From NCBI GenBank assembly GCA_012798435.1, contig JAAZNF010000062.1, forward strand, positions 1 through 35,998: a stretch of 35,998 nt of DNA. The letters are read 5' to 3'. Positions within the stretch are counted from its first letter, which is position 1, and each line of letters opens with the position of its first letter. The notes beneath the pieces are model-generated. The model worked only from the letters and a program-made list of their open reading frames with translations, searched no databases and was not told where the DNA came from. The translations under genes and the position numbers were made by a program. Positions 25,346 through 32,732 of this stretch are shown piece by piece. This DNA is from Myxococcales bacterium (GTDB taxonomy: Bacteria; Myxococcota; B64-G9).

Positions 25346-28090
25346 ATGCAGAACCGAGTGACCGCTCTTCGCGTGGTGGCGAATCTGACGGTGGTGTTGG
25401 CGGCAGCCTGGGGCGTGGGAGCGTGCGGAGGCGGTACAAACACCTCCCCAGACGGCAGCGCGGAAAATCAACCACCGGTTGCAAACACCTTTGAACTCTC
25501 GGTGCGCGCCGACACGCCGCGGACCATCGTTCTGCAAGGGACCGACCCCGACGGCGATCCCCTGACCTACCGCATCGTGGACCAACCTTACAACGGGACG
25601 TTGTCGGGCTCGGGTGACACCTTGACCTATACCCCGAATGCCGGCGAGCTGGGCACGGACTCGTTCACCTACCAGGTGAACGACGGCAAGCTCGACGCCG
25701 AGTATCATGGGTTCGTCTTCATCACCATCCAGGAGGCTGGTTATAACGAGCCACCGCAGCCGGGTGACTGGATCGTGGTCACCCAACCCAACCAGCCGGT
25801 GGCCATCTCGCTCGCGACGTACGATGCCGATGGTGACGAGCTGAGCTACGCCATCTTCACCCAGCCGGCGCACGGCACGCTCTCCGGCTCGGGGAGCGAG
25901 CGGACCTACACTCCGTCCAAAGACTGGATCGGCAGCGACGAGTTCGTGTTTTCCGTAGACGATGGCCGCGGGCCGGCCACGGCCACCGTGACGGTGGTGG
26001 TGACCCCCAAACCGGTTTTCGGCGAGATGACCGAGGAGGAGCGCACCGCGGCGCTCTCACAGATCACCAGCCGAGTCGCCGCGGCGCCGGCCCTCTCTTC
26101 AGCGGCCGACCTGCGCGCCCTGGAGAGTGCCGTGCGCGGCGTCGCCGGCGTGGTTTTCGTAGGCTCCGATCGGAACGGCGTGTTCGGTCAGTTCCGGGAC
26201 GGCGTGGCCTTCATCGTGGGAGCGGATGCCATGCTGGAGCCGCTGACTCCGGCGCCTGTCTTGCCCATCCCCCAGCTGCCGCCCAGGGCCACGCTCGATG
26301 AAGCCCGTGCGGTCGTCGCGCCGGCGGCCTGGCTGAACCATCCGGCGAACCCGCTGGCGATGACCCCCCAGGGCATGGTTCTCCCCGGCAGCAAGACCGC
26401 GCTCATCATCTCCGCCTTCGGGAATCATCCCGATTTCCCGCCGGACAACTCCACCAAGCTGAAGGCCATGTTGGATCATGCTGGATACCAGACGACCATC
26501 CGCGCCAACGCCGGCATTCTGGACTTCGAGATCGACGGCCTGGTGGGGGTGGTGCACGTCCGCACGCATGGAGGCGTGGGGTCGATCATCAACACAGACG
26601 ACGAAACCGTGGGGCACCTGGAAGCCTTCTGGACAGCCACGCCGGACAGCGAGCTGCTGCGCGCGGCCAACCGGGCCGAGTTGAACTCTGGCGAACTGGT
26701 CATGATGAACGAGAACGTGTCGAGCAGCGCCCGGGAGTGGCACTTCGGCGTGACCGGCAAGTTCATTGAGAACCACTGGAGGTTGGACGACGCCTACGTG
26801 CATGCCAGCTCCTGCACGCTGGGCACCTTCGCCCCGTATCAGCCGTCCGCCGGGCAGCGCTATCAGCCCGGCCAGACCGGCCTGCAACGGGCCATCCTGT
26901 CCCGCGGCGCCAAGCTGTTTGCCGGCTGGACGGAGCCCACCCACGTGGCCAAGCTGGATCAGGTGGCCAACTACGTGTTCGATCGAATGCTGGGCGAGGA
27001 TGGCGAGTCGGGGTCCGATGCGCCGCAAGAGACGCCGCTCCAGCGTCCCATGGGAGCGGCGTCGATCAAGAGGGACATGAGCGGCAAGGGCCTCGATCTG
27101 GACCACGTCACCACCAGCGACGGCTCCTGGACCTCCGTGTTCCGCTTCATGAAACCCGGAGGAGGTCGTTACACGGTGGACCGGCTGGCGCCGAGCATCA
27201 CTCACCTGATGGTGGATCCGGACCAGAAGAAGCTCTTCGTGTACGGCGACCTGGAGGTGGCCGGCAGCGTGGACCGGCGTATTTCCATCGGCGGCAACGA
27301 GTCCCCGGCGGAATCGGACGGCGATGGCTTCAACTGCAATCTGCCCGGCGGCGCCTCGGGCGACGTGCGCGTGATCGTGGATGGGCGCAAGAGCAACCGA
27401 GTGCGCCTGGGTTCTTACTCGGGCACGCTGACCTACACCATCACCGGACCGGGAAGCCTCAAGCAGGTGTGGACCTTCGAGGTGAAAATGCTGGGGGACC
27501 TCCACAAGTACCGCGACTGGGCCGGTGAGAATCCAACCACCCACAAGAGCTACCTGCGCCTGATGGCCGATGGCACCCGCGCCACCTTCAACGCCAGCGG
27601 CCAGCACAACGACGGCCACTACGACGTGAGCTGGTCGGGCGAGGGCACGCTCACGCCCTTCGTGTCGGAAACCGCCACACCCCCCGACGGTTCGTTCGCC
27701 TTGTTCGGGCAATTGAACCCGACCTACCCTGACAATCTGTGGTGGAACATCATGATCTCGCTCTCCGAGGACAAGGGCTTCCGCGAGGTGATCAAGGTCA
27801 AGCAGCCCGACGACACCTGGAAGACCATGAACGATCGCCAGGTGGGCTCAGTCTTCCCCCTCGACAACAGCGGCATGATCTCCACGCAGTCCGGCACCGG
27901 CTTCTTCGCCCTGAAACAGCCCGCCAGCATCGCCACGGACGGCAGCCTGCCGGACGGCGCCATCGGCCCCGAGGCCATGAATTTCATTGGCGCCGGCGAC
28001 TACACCGGCTGGAGCTTCCAGCACGAGTTCAAGTGGAGCGGCTTCACCCCTGAGCAGGGCAGCGAGATCGACGACAAGATGCCGCGCTGA
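25346..28090 (+). CDS. Large lipoprotein with two Ig-like domains and a caspase-like (clan CD) domain, first paralog
   Basis: This 914-residue lipoprotein starts at ATG 25346 after AGAGGGAGG; the lipobox is WGVGAC (Cys27). Two tandem Big_9/cadherin-like domains (about 42-130 and 136-222; GTDPDGDPLTYRIV, ADGDELSYAIF) precede a pre-domain (about 225-300) shared with the product at 28940. Residues about 345-545 read like a caspase-type fold: strand KTALIISAF, helix LKAMLDHAGYQ, strand VVHVRTHGG (His408-Gly409), then YVHASSCTLG (Cys490), then GAKLFAGWTE and YVFDRMLG. His and Cys are placed like a clan CD dyad, but the Cys motif differs from metacaspases. C-terminal beta domains follow (IPT/TIG-like near 615; a KYRDWAGENP segment shared with the paralog). 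Peptidase activity is inferred, not shown. Confidence 0.7.
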   Translation: MQNRVTALRVVANLTVVLAAAWGVGACGGGTNTSPDGSAENQPPVANTFELSVRADTPRTIVLQGTDPDGDPLTYRIVDQPYNGTLSGSGDTLTYTPNAGELGTDSFTYQVNDGKLDAEYHGFVFITIQEAGYNEPPQPGDWIVVTQPNQPVAISLATYDADGDELSYAIFTQPAHGTLSGSGSERTYTPSKDWIGSDEFVFSVDDGRGPATATVTVVVTPKPVFGEMTEEERTAALSQITSRVAAAPALSSAADLRALESAVRGVAGVVFVGSDRNGVFGQFRDGVAFIVGADAMLEPLTPAPVLPIPQLPPRATLDEARAVVAPAAWLNHPANPLAMTPQGMVLPGSKTALIISAFGNHPDFPPDNSTKLKAMLDHAGYQTTIRANAGILDFEIDGLVGVVHVRTHGGVGSIINTDDETVGHLEAFWTATPDSELLRAANRAELNSGELVMMNENVSSSAREWHFGVTGKFIENHWRLDDAYVHASSCTLGTFAPYQPSAGQRYQPGQTGLQRAILSRGAKLFAGWTEPTHVAKLDQVANYVFDRMLGEDGESGSDAPQETPLQRPMGAASIKRDMSGKGLDLDHVTTSDGSWTSVFRFMKPGGGRYTVDRLAPSITHLMVDPDQKKLFVYGDLEVAGSVDRRISIGGNESPAESDGDGFNCNLPGGASGDVRVIVDGRKSNRVRLGSYSGTLTYTITGPGSLKQVWTFEVKMLGDLHKYRDWAGENPTTHKSYLRLMADGTRATFNASGQHNDGHYDVSWSGEGTLTPFVSETATPPDGSFALFGQLNPTYPDNLWWNIMISLSEDKGFREVIKVKQPDDTWKTMNDRQVGSVFPLDNSGMISTQSGTGFFALKQPASIATDGSLPDGAIGPEAMNFIGAGDYTGWSFQHEFKWSGFTPEQGSEIDDKMPR

Positions 28091-28143
28091 GAAATTTTGA
28101 ACGTTCTTTGAACACGGGCAGACCAAACCGAGAGGAGGAACCG

Positions 28144-28923
28144 ATGAACGCGCGAACCCTGGGGACGGTGGTGTTGGCGGCCCTGCTGTGCGGTTGCGGC
28201 GGCTCGAGCAAGGGTGAGGGTGACGGCGGCAGCGACGGCAAGGACGGCAGTAGCGGTACCGACAACGGCGGCGGCGGGACTGTCGAGCTCAACGCCTCGC
28301 TGGGCATCTGGCTGACCCAGTACCCCATCACCAAGTCCACCACCTTCAAGGAAGGCCCGGTCAGCGGCTTCTTCATGCTCAAGAAGGACGGCGACGACCT
28401 GGCCGGCGCCACGGTGAAGATCAACGGCACCCTCATCCCCGAGGCTCCGGGGCAGTTCCAGTCCCCCGGAAGCTACGATCCGGCCTACGCCGCGGACATC
28501 CCCATCGCCCCTGGCGGCACCATGACCATCACCGTCGATGAAAACGGTCACCACCATGAATTTAGCTTCGTCTGCCCGGCGGAGGTCACCATCACCGAGC
28601 CGGCCGAGAACACGTCGGTGTCGGTGAACGATCAGATCACCGTGCGCTGGACCGGGACCATCAAGTACCAGAACTCGGTCTACGACCCCATCCTGAACCT
28701 GTTCGAGTACGATCCCGACACCGGCACCAACATCTCGCTGCTCGGCTTCGATCCCGGTCCCTACCACCTGAACGAGAACGACACCAGCCTCACCCTGACG
28801 CTGCCGGACACCAGCCGGCCGCAGTACTTCGTGGAGCTTTCCATCCCCGGCGATCTCACCCAGAACGACACCGCCATGGGCTACTGCGGGTTGAGACGCC
28901 GGGTGCATCTGGTCCGGCAGTGA
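28144..28923 (+). CDS. Small Ig-like lipoprotein between the two caspase-like genes
   Basis: This 259-residue lipoprotein starts at ATG 28144 after GAGAGGAGG. The lipobox is LLCGC (Cys18) and is followed by a Gly/Asp/Ser-rich linker (to about residue 46). The body is beta-rich: a domain around LGIWLTQYPI to VTITVDENGHHHEF, with three consecutive His (about 136-138) and a single Cys (CPAEV), then a second Ig-like segment (ITEPAENTSVSVNDQITVRW and onward) ending CGLRRRVHLVRQ. I recognise no family with certainty; it looks like a binding or inhibitor module. It sits 53 bases after the first caspase-like gene and 16 before the second, on the same strand, so a role with them is likely. Not assigned a function. 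Confidence 0.8.
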   Translation: MNARTLGTVVLAALLCGCGGSSKGEGDGGSDGKDGSSGTDNGGGGTVELNASLGIWLTQYPITKSTTFKEGPVSGFFMLKKDGDDLAGATVKINGTLIPEAPGQFQSPGSYDPAYAADIPIAPGGTMTITVDENGHHHEFSFVCPAEVTITEPAENTSVSVNDQITVRWTGTIKYQNSVYDPILNLFEYDPDTGTNISLLGFDPGPYHLNENDTSLTLTLPDTSRPQYFVELSIPGDLTQNDTAMGYCGLRRRVHLVRQ

Positions 28924-28939
28924 GCGAAGGACATGTGGC

Positions 28940-30943
28940 ATGAAAGTGTCTATCAAGAGCAAAGCGGTGGTCTGGTCCTGGTGCCTTCTGGCCTCGTTCA
29001 TCCTGTTCACGATCGGGGCGGGTTGTAGCTCTACGACGTCATCGTCCACCTATTCCGACGAGGAGCTCACGGCCATCTTGGACATGGCGAGTGAAGTCCG
29101 CGCCCGCGTGGAGGCGCTGCTGGCCAGCAATGCCAATCCCACCTCGGATCAACTGTTGCAGGTCATCCGGGACGTTCCGGGCGTTTCCGCGTCTGGAACA
29201 GGCGAGGGAGCACACGCCTCCGCGTGGGTCGAGCTGGGTTCTGGCAAACCCATCCAGTGGGTGATGATGGATCCCCAACCGAATCTGGTGCAGCCACCGC
29301 CTCAGGCGATGCCGGCGCCGTTGCCGCCACCCGGCCAGGGGAACGGCAAGAACTACGCCTTCTTCAATATCGCCTATGCGAGTAGCGTAAATTCCACCCT
29401 GTCCAGCATGCTCAGCAACAAAGGATACGTTCGGACTGGCGGGACCACCGGAACCTACAACGAACTTCGTAGCCTGGGCACCCTCAAGGTGCTCTATATC
29501 TCCAGCCATTCCACCATTCCAACCCATGGACCGGCGGTTTTCTCGGTCATGCTTGCCGACAAACTGCCGCCCCATGAGAAGGGCAAGCTCAACACGGGCG
29601 CGTGGCCGGACGCCATCCGAATGGATCTCCATGAAGGCCGCCTCGGTTTCTGGACGCTTTGCAGCCCGAAACAACCGATTTGCAATGACACCCTCTTCTT
29701 CAACGACAAGTTCGCCGGCGCCTATTTTTCCTTCGAGGATGACAGCCTCTTCTTCCTCGACTCATGCCACAGCGGTTCGCCCAGCGCCGAAGACTTCCGC
29801 AACACACTCATGTTCTGGGGTCCGAAGCTGACCGTCTATCTGGGCTGGTCCTGGGAAGTGACCTGGCCGGATGGCTGGTACGCGGCCAACTTGTTCTTCG
29901 ACCGGTGGCTCGGTGCCAACCAACAGCAGCCCGTACCCGATCCGCCGCAGCGGGCCTTCGACGCCAAGAGTGTACTGGCCGAGATGACCGAGAAAAATCT
30001 CAACCGCGTGATCGGGGAGGATGGGAAGATCTCGTACCTCAAGGTGTTTCCCGAGAGCAAGATCAACTTCGCCGGCGCGCCCAGCATCCAGCTCATCCAG
30101 GTCAAGGAGAAGGACCAGGAGATGAAGATCGGCGGCATCTTCGGCAAGGATCCCGGCTCCGATCGACGCAAGGTGAAATTGGCTGGCCAGGCGCTCGAGG
30201 TGAAGGAGTGGAAGGAAGAAGAGATCACCTGCACCCTGCCGAAGAGCAGCGGCGGCTCTCAGGTGGACGTGGAGATCAGCGCCGACGATCACGAGGGCAA
30301 CAAGGTCCAGATCACCGAGTGGACGGTCAAATTCAAGCACGAGGGCCACAGCGAGATGAAGGACACCGACACCGGCGAGGTGTTCGCCAGCTCGGACGGT
30401 ACCTACACCTTCGACGTGAAGTTCCGCGCCGACGTCCACGAGTACCGCGAGGAGGCGGGCCAGGAGCCCATGAACAAGGTGATCGTCCCCTTCGAGATCG
30501 AGGACGACGGCAGCATGTCCTGGAGCGGCACGGCCCGCTTCAAGGACCAGACCGAACCCTTCTCCGGCACCACCAGCAACCTCTACGACATCGACTACAC
30601 CGACCCCGCCTGGCCCGGCAACCTCCCGGCCGATACCGACCTTTTGGCCGGCGAGGGTTACATCGACATGAACACCAGGAAGCTCTATCTGTTCCTGGTC
30701 GGGGTCGGTGACGACAGCGGCAGCGGCACCTACAACCTGGGCCCCCAGACCGACTGTCAGTACGAGCACGACCAGTACACCAACCGGGTGTACCTGGTCT
30801 TCAATCTCGACGAGAACTTCGAGATCGAAAACAACTCCTGCACCGACCAGATCACGGACCAGGATGGACAGTTCACGTACAGCGGCACCCGCTCATGGGA
30901 GTTCACCACCCGCTCACCGCCGGACAAGGACGCCGCGCGCTAG
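28940..30943 (+). CDS. Caspase-like (clan CD peptidase-type) lipoprotein, second paralog
   Basis: This 667-residue lipoprotein has lipobox TIGAGC (Cys29). After a Ser/Thr-rich linker and a helical pre-domain (about 38-110, also in the product at 25346), the core shows a metacaspase-like pattern: strand YAFFNIAYA, strand VLYISSHS (His190, at the place of SGHG), and FFLDSCHSGSPS with Cys276, closely matching the DCCHSG-type active-site loop of bacterial Peptidase C14 proteins. GPKLTVYLGWSW and FFDRWLG align with the paralog. A Pro-rich segment, a TIG-like part (about 380-470) and beta domains with VHEYREEAGQEP follow. It lacks the two Ig-like domains of the paralog. In caspase-like enzymes His and Cys form the dyad cutting after specific residues. 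Substrate and activity are unknown. The start follows AAGGA. Confidence 0.78.
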   Translation: MKVSIKSKAVVWSWCLLASFILFTIGAGCSSTTSSSTYSDEELTAILDMASEVRARVEALLASNANPTSDQLLQVIRDVPGVSASGTGEGAHASAWVELGSGKPIQWVMMDPQPNLVQPPPQAMPAPLPPPGQGNGKNYAFFNIAYASSVNSTLSSMLSNKGYVRTGGTTGTYNELRSLGTLKVLYISSHSTIPTHGPAVFSVMLADKLPPHEKGKLNTGAWPDAIRMDLHEGRLGFWTLCSPKQPICNDTLFFNDKFAGAYFSFEDDSLFFLDSCHSGSPSAEDFRNTLMFWGPKLTVYLGWSWEVTWPDGWYAANLFFDRWLGANQQQPVPDPPQRAFDAKSVLAEMTEKNLNRVIGEDGKISYLKVFPESKINFAGAPSIQLIQVKEKDQEMKIGGIFGKDPGSDRRKVKLAGQALEVKEWKEEEITCTLPKSSGGSQVDVEISADDHEGNKVQITEWTVKFKHEGHSEMKDTDTGEVFASSDGTYTFDVKFRADVHEYREEAGQEPMNKVIVPFEIEDDGSMSWSGTARFKDQTEPFSGTTSNLYDIDYTDPAWPGNLPADTDLLAGEGYIDMNTRKLYLFLVGVGDDSGSGTYNLGPQTDCQYEHDQYTNRVYLVFNLDENFEIENNSCTDQITDQDGQFTYSGTRSWEFTTRSPPDKDAAR

Positions 30944-31011
30944 CACGGTTCGACGAGGAACCGGCAAGAGACTGGCGGGAACGGCTGGCGGAAACATTAA
31001 GGAGGAAGGGC

Positions 31012-31518
31012 ATGCGCCACCTATCATGGATGACTCTGTGTCTTGTTGTGTTTTGCGGCTCTCCGGTCCCGGCCGCCGGCCCACAGCCGCCGGCCGACTG
31101 GAACAAGCCGAAGGCCCTGGCTCCGGCGAACGGCGAGGGGCAGGTATCGTTCCAGCACGGGGGCAAGGCCATCACCCTGCCGCTGCAACACATCTCTATC
31201 GACAAGGAGGACGACCTATTCCTGGTCGAGCTCCGATACGTGGACGCGAAGCAGGAGAACCGCCTGGAGATATTCTTCGGTAGCTCGCCCAGGCTGGGAA
31301 AGAACGATCCGCGCACCATCACCGGGTTCACCGTCAACACCAAGGCCGGGGGCCTCTCTCGCGCTGCCGCCAACAAGACGAAGTGCGTGTGGGCGGCGCT
31401 GGAGGTCAAGGAGCGCGAGGTGAGCGGCGCCCTCTCCTGCACCGGCCTGACCGACATGAGCTCTCAAAAGAGCGCGCCGGACGTGACCGAAGTGAAGTTC
31501 TCTGGCAAGCTCAAGTAA
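31012..31518 (+). CDS. Small secreted beta-rich protein of unknown function
   Basis: This 168-residue product has a clear Sec signal peptide (hydrophobic WMTLCLVVFCG, likely cleavage near VPAAG) and no lipobox of normal form. ATG 31012 follows AAGGAGGAAGGGC. The mature protein has repeated hydrophobic/charged strands (AITLPLQHISIDKEDD, DLFLVELRYVD, RLEIFFGSS) and two Cys (CVWAALEVKE and LSCTGL), which could form a disulfide. The pattern resembles a compact beta-barrel or jelly-roll carrier, but I recognise no family. It is 68 bases after the second caspase-like gene and 31 bases before the OmpA-like gene, consistent with one operon. Confidence 0.82.
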   Translation: MRHLSWMTLCLVVFCGSPVPAAGPQPPADWNKPKALAPANGEGQVSFQHGGKAITLPLQHISIDKEDDLFLVELRYVDAKQENRLEIFFGSSPRLGKNDPRTITGFTVNTKAGGLSRAAANKTKCVWAALEVKEREVSGALSCTGLTDMSSQKSAPDVTEVKFSGKLK

Positions 31519-31549
31519 ACCAGGGAGCTTTCCCGCAAAGGAGGTCGCC

Positions 31550-32377
31550 GTGAAAAAACGCATGATGTGGGTGGCGTGGTTCTTGGCGTTCCCGCTCGCC
31601 GCCAATGCCCAGGAGGACGAGGAGGGTTGCAAGGATCACCGCGACATCCCCCGCTACCCCGGCTACTACATCGCGGCGTGTAGCGAGAAGGACTTCACCA
31701 CCTTCGAGTTCCCGCTCGACAACGATCAGGGAGAGACCAAGGAGGGGCGCTATTTCCGCATCGAGTATCGCCTGAAGGACGGCCAGAAGGACCCGGGGGC
31801 GACCGCCATCGCGCGAAACTTCCAGAACGCCTTCCAGAAGAAGGGCGGGAAGATCCTCTACAAGTACGATGATGGCACGAGCGCCGAGAGCACCCTGAGC
31901 ATGCCGCTCGGAAAATCCGAGCGCTGGATGCTGGTGCGCGCCACGACGGGGGCCTACGACCTCGACATCCTCGACCAGAAGGGCATGGAGCAGAAGGTGG
32001 AAGTCTCGGCCAGCGAGATGCTCGAGGCCCTCAACCAGAACGGCTCCATCGCGCTCTACGGCATCCTGTTCGACACCGGCAAGGACACCATCAAGCCCGA
32101 GTCCGAGCCGCTGCTCTTAGAGATCGTGAGCCTGCTGAAGACGAACCCCAACCTCAAGCTCTCGGTGGAGGGGCACACCGATAGCCAGGGCCAGGCCAAG
32201 TTCAACCAGGTGCTCTCGCAGAAGCGCGCCGAGAGCGTCAAGAAGTTCCTGGTGAAGAAGGGCGTCGCTCAGACCCGCCTCTCTGCCAAGGGTTGGGGGG
32301 ACACGAAGCCGGTCGAGTCGAACCAGACCGAGGAAGGCCGCGCCAAGAACCGGCGCGTCGAGCTGGTCAAGAAGTAA
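31550..32377 (+). CDS. OmpA-family peptidoglycan-binding protein
   Basis: This 275-residue protein has a Sec signal peptide (MWVAWFLAFPLAANA, cleavage after ANA). GTG 31550 is the start, preceded by AAAGGAGGTCGCC. An N-terminal domain (about 25-150) contains CKDHRDIPRYPGYYIAAC, a cysteine-framed segment seen in periplasmic OmpA-type proteins. The C-terminal OmpA domain (about 165-275) shows LYGILFDTGKDTIKPES, LSVEGHTDSQG, NQVLSQKRAESVKKFL and KNRRVEL, with the conserved Asp and Arg that bind diaminopimelate in peptidoglycan. It is the last gene of the 25346-32377 group and may tether the group to the cell wall. Membership in the operon rests on spacing and orientation only. Confidence 0.92.
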   Translation: MKKRMMWVAWFLAFPLAANAQEDEEGCKDHRDIPRYPGYYIAACSEKDFTTFEFPLDNDQGETKEGRYFRIEYRLKDGQKDPGATAIARNFQNAFQKKGGKILYKYDDGTSAESTLSMPLGKSERWMLVRATTGAYDLDILDQKGMEQKVEVSASEMLEALNQNGSIALYGILFDTGKDTIKPESEPLLLEIVSLLKTNPNLKLSVEGHTDSQGQAKFNQVLSQKRAESVKKFLVKKGVAQTRLSAKGWGDTKPVESNQTEEGRAKNRRVELVKK

Positions 32378-32452
32378 TCACTTTCCTCCCGCGCCTGGTC
32401 GCGCTGGCTCCGTTGGTTCCTCAACGAGGCGCAACAGGAAATCCGGTGAAGA

Positions 32453-32476
32453 GAGGAGCATGCTTGCATGCTCCTC
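32453..32476 (+). terminator. 10-bp perfect hairpin after the OmpA-like gene
   Basis: GAGGAGCATG (32453-32462) and CATGCTCCTC (32467-32476) form a perfect 10-bp stem with the 4-nt loop CTTG, about 75 bases past the OmpA-like stop. The following sequence is not T-rich. It could end the operon transcript or stabilise its 3' end. Confidence 0.5.
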
Positions 32477-32497
32477 ATATCAGCGGATCCAGCAGAA

Positions 32498-32569
32498 GCT
32501 CGGCTGCTGTCAAGGGTGAGCGAAGCGAATCCCGCAGGGACCGAAGGCCCTTGACAGCGCAAGCCGAGC
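32498..32569. repeat. 19-bp imperfectly continuous stem-loop with internal hairpin (possible ncRNA or palindromic repeat)
   Basis: The left arm 32498-32516 pairs fully with two right-hand segments, 32548-32558 and 32562-32569, separated by a 3-nt bulge (GCA). The 31-nt loop contains a further small hairpin (TCCC-GCA-GGGA, 32530-32540). Nineteen perfect pairs are far more than expected by chance in so short a stretch. It may be a structured RNA, a bidirectional attenuator, or one copy of a dispersed palindromic element. Confidence 0.65.
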
Positions 32570-32582
32570 GAAGGCTATGCGC

Positions 32583-32636
32583 GGCTCGCAAGGCGAGTCC
32601 TCCAGGTAGCGGAACCGGCTTGGGGGCGAGCCTTTT
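32583..32636 (+). terminator. Candidate intrinsic terminator or hairpin with T-run
   Basis: GGCTCGC (32583-32589) can pair with GCGAGCC (32626-32632), followed at once by TTTT (32633-32636). A local alternative pairs GGCT/AGCC near 32617-32632. The stem-then-T layout is the most terminator-like in the gap, but the long loop lowers confidence. Confidence 0.4.
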
Positions 32637-32732
32637 CTGGTGAATGCAAGGTTTTATCGAATGCGGAACTTGATTCGGGACGGCGACTTGCGAGATGATG
32701 GCGGCGGGCAGGAATCCACCGGGAGAGCGGCC

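Larger units (their letters stand above)
32378..32732. other. 355-bp intergenic gap with structured elements
   Basis: No convincing gene lies here; short frames lack ribosome sites and expected codon bias. It contains a 10-bp hairpin, a 19-bp long stem and a terminator-like element (listed separately). The start of the next gene is taken as GTG 32733 after GGGAGAG, although an in-frame ATG at 32640 exists without a clear ribosome site. Parts of 32498-32640 look like two structured RNA elements in tandem. Confidence 0.65.

Noticed and set aside
26099-27712. 537-residue minus-strand frame opposite the first caspase-like gene
   Set aside because: It is Val/Ala/Gly/His-rich without domain pattern. 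The sense gene has a lipobox, a ribosome site and domains.
32378-32732. Short frames in the gap after the OmpA-like gene (for example a minus-strand 97-residue frame)
   Set aside because: No ribosome site, no codon-position bias and no similarity to a recognised family; the structured elements explain the sequence better.
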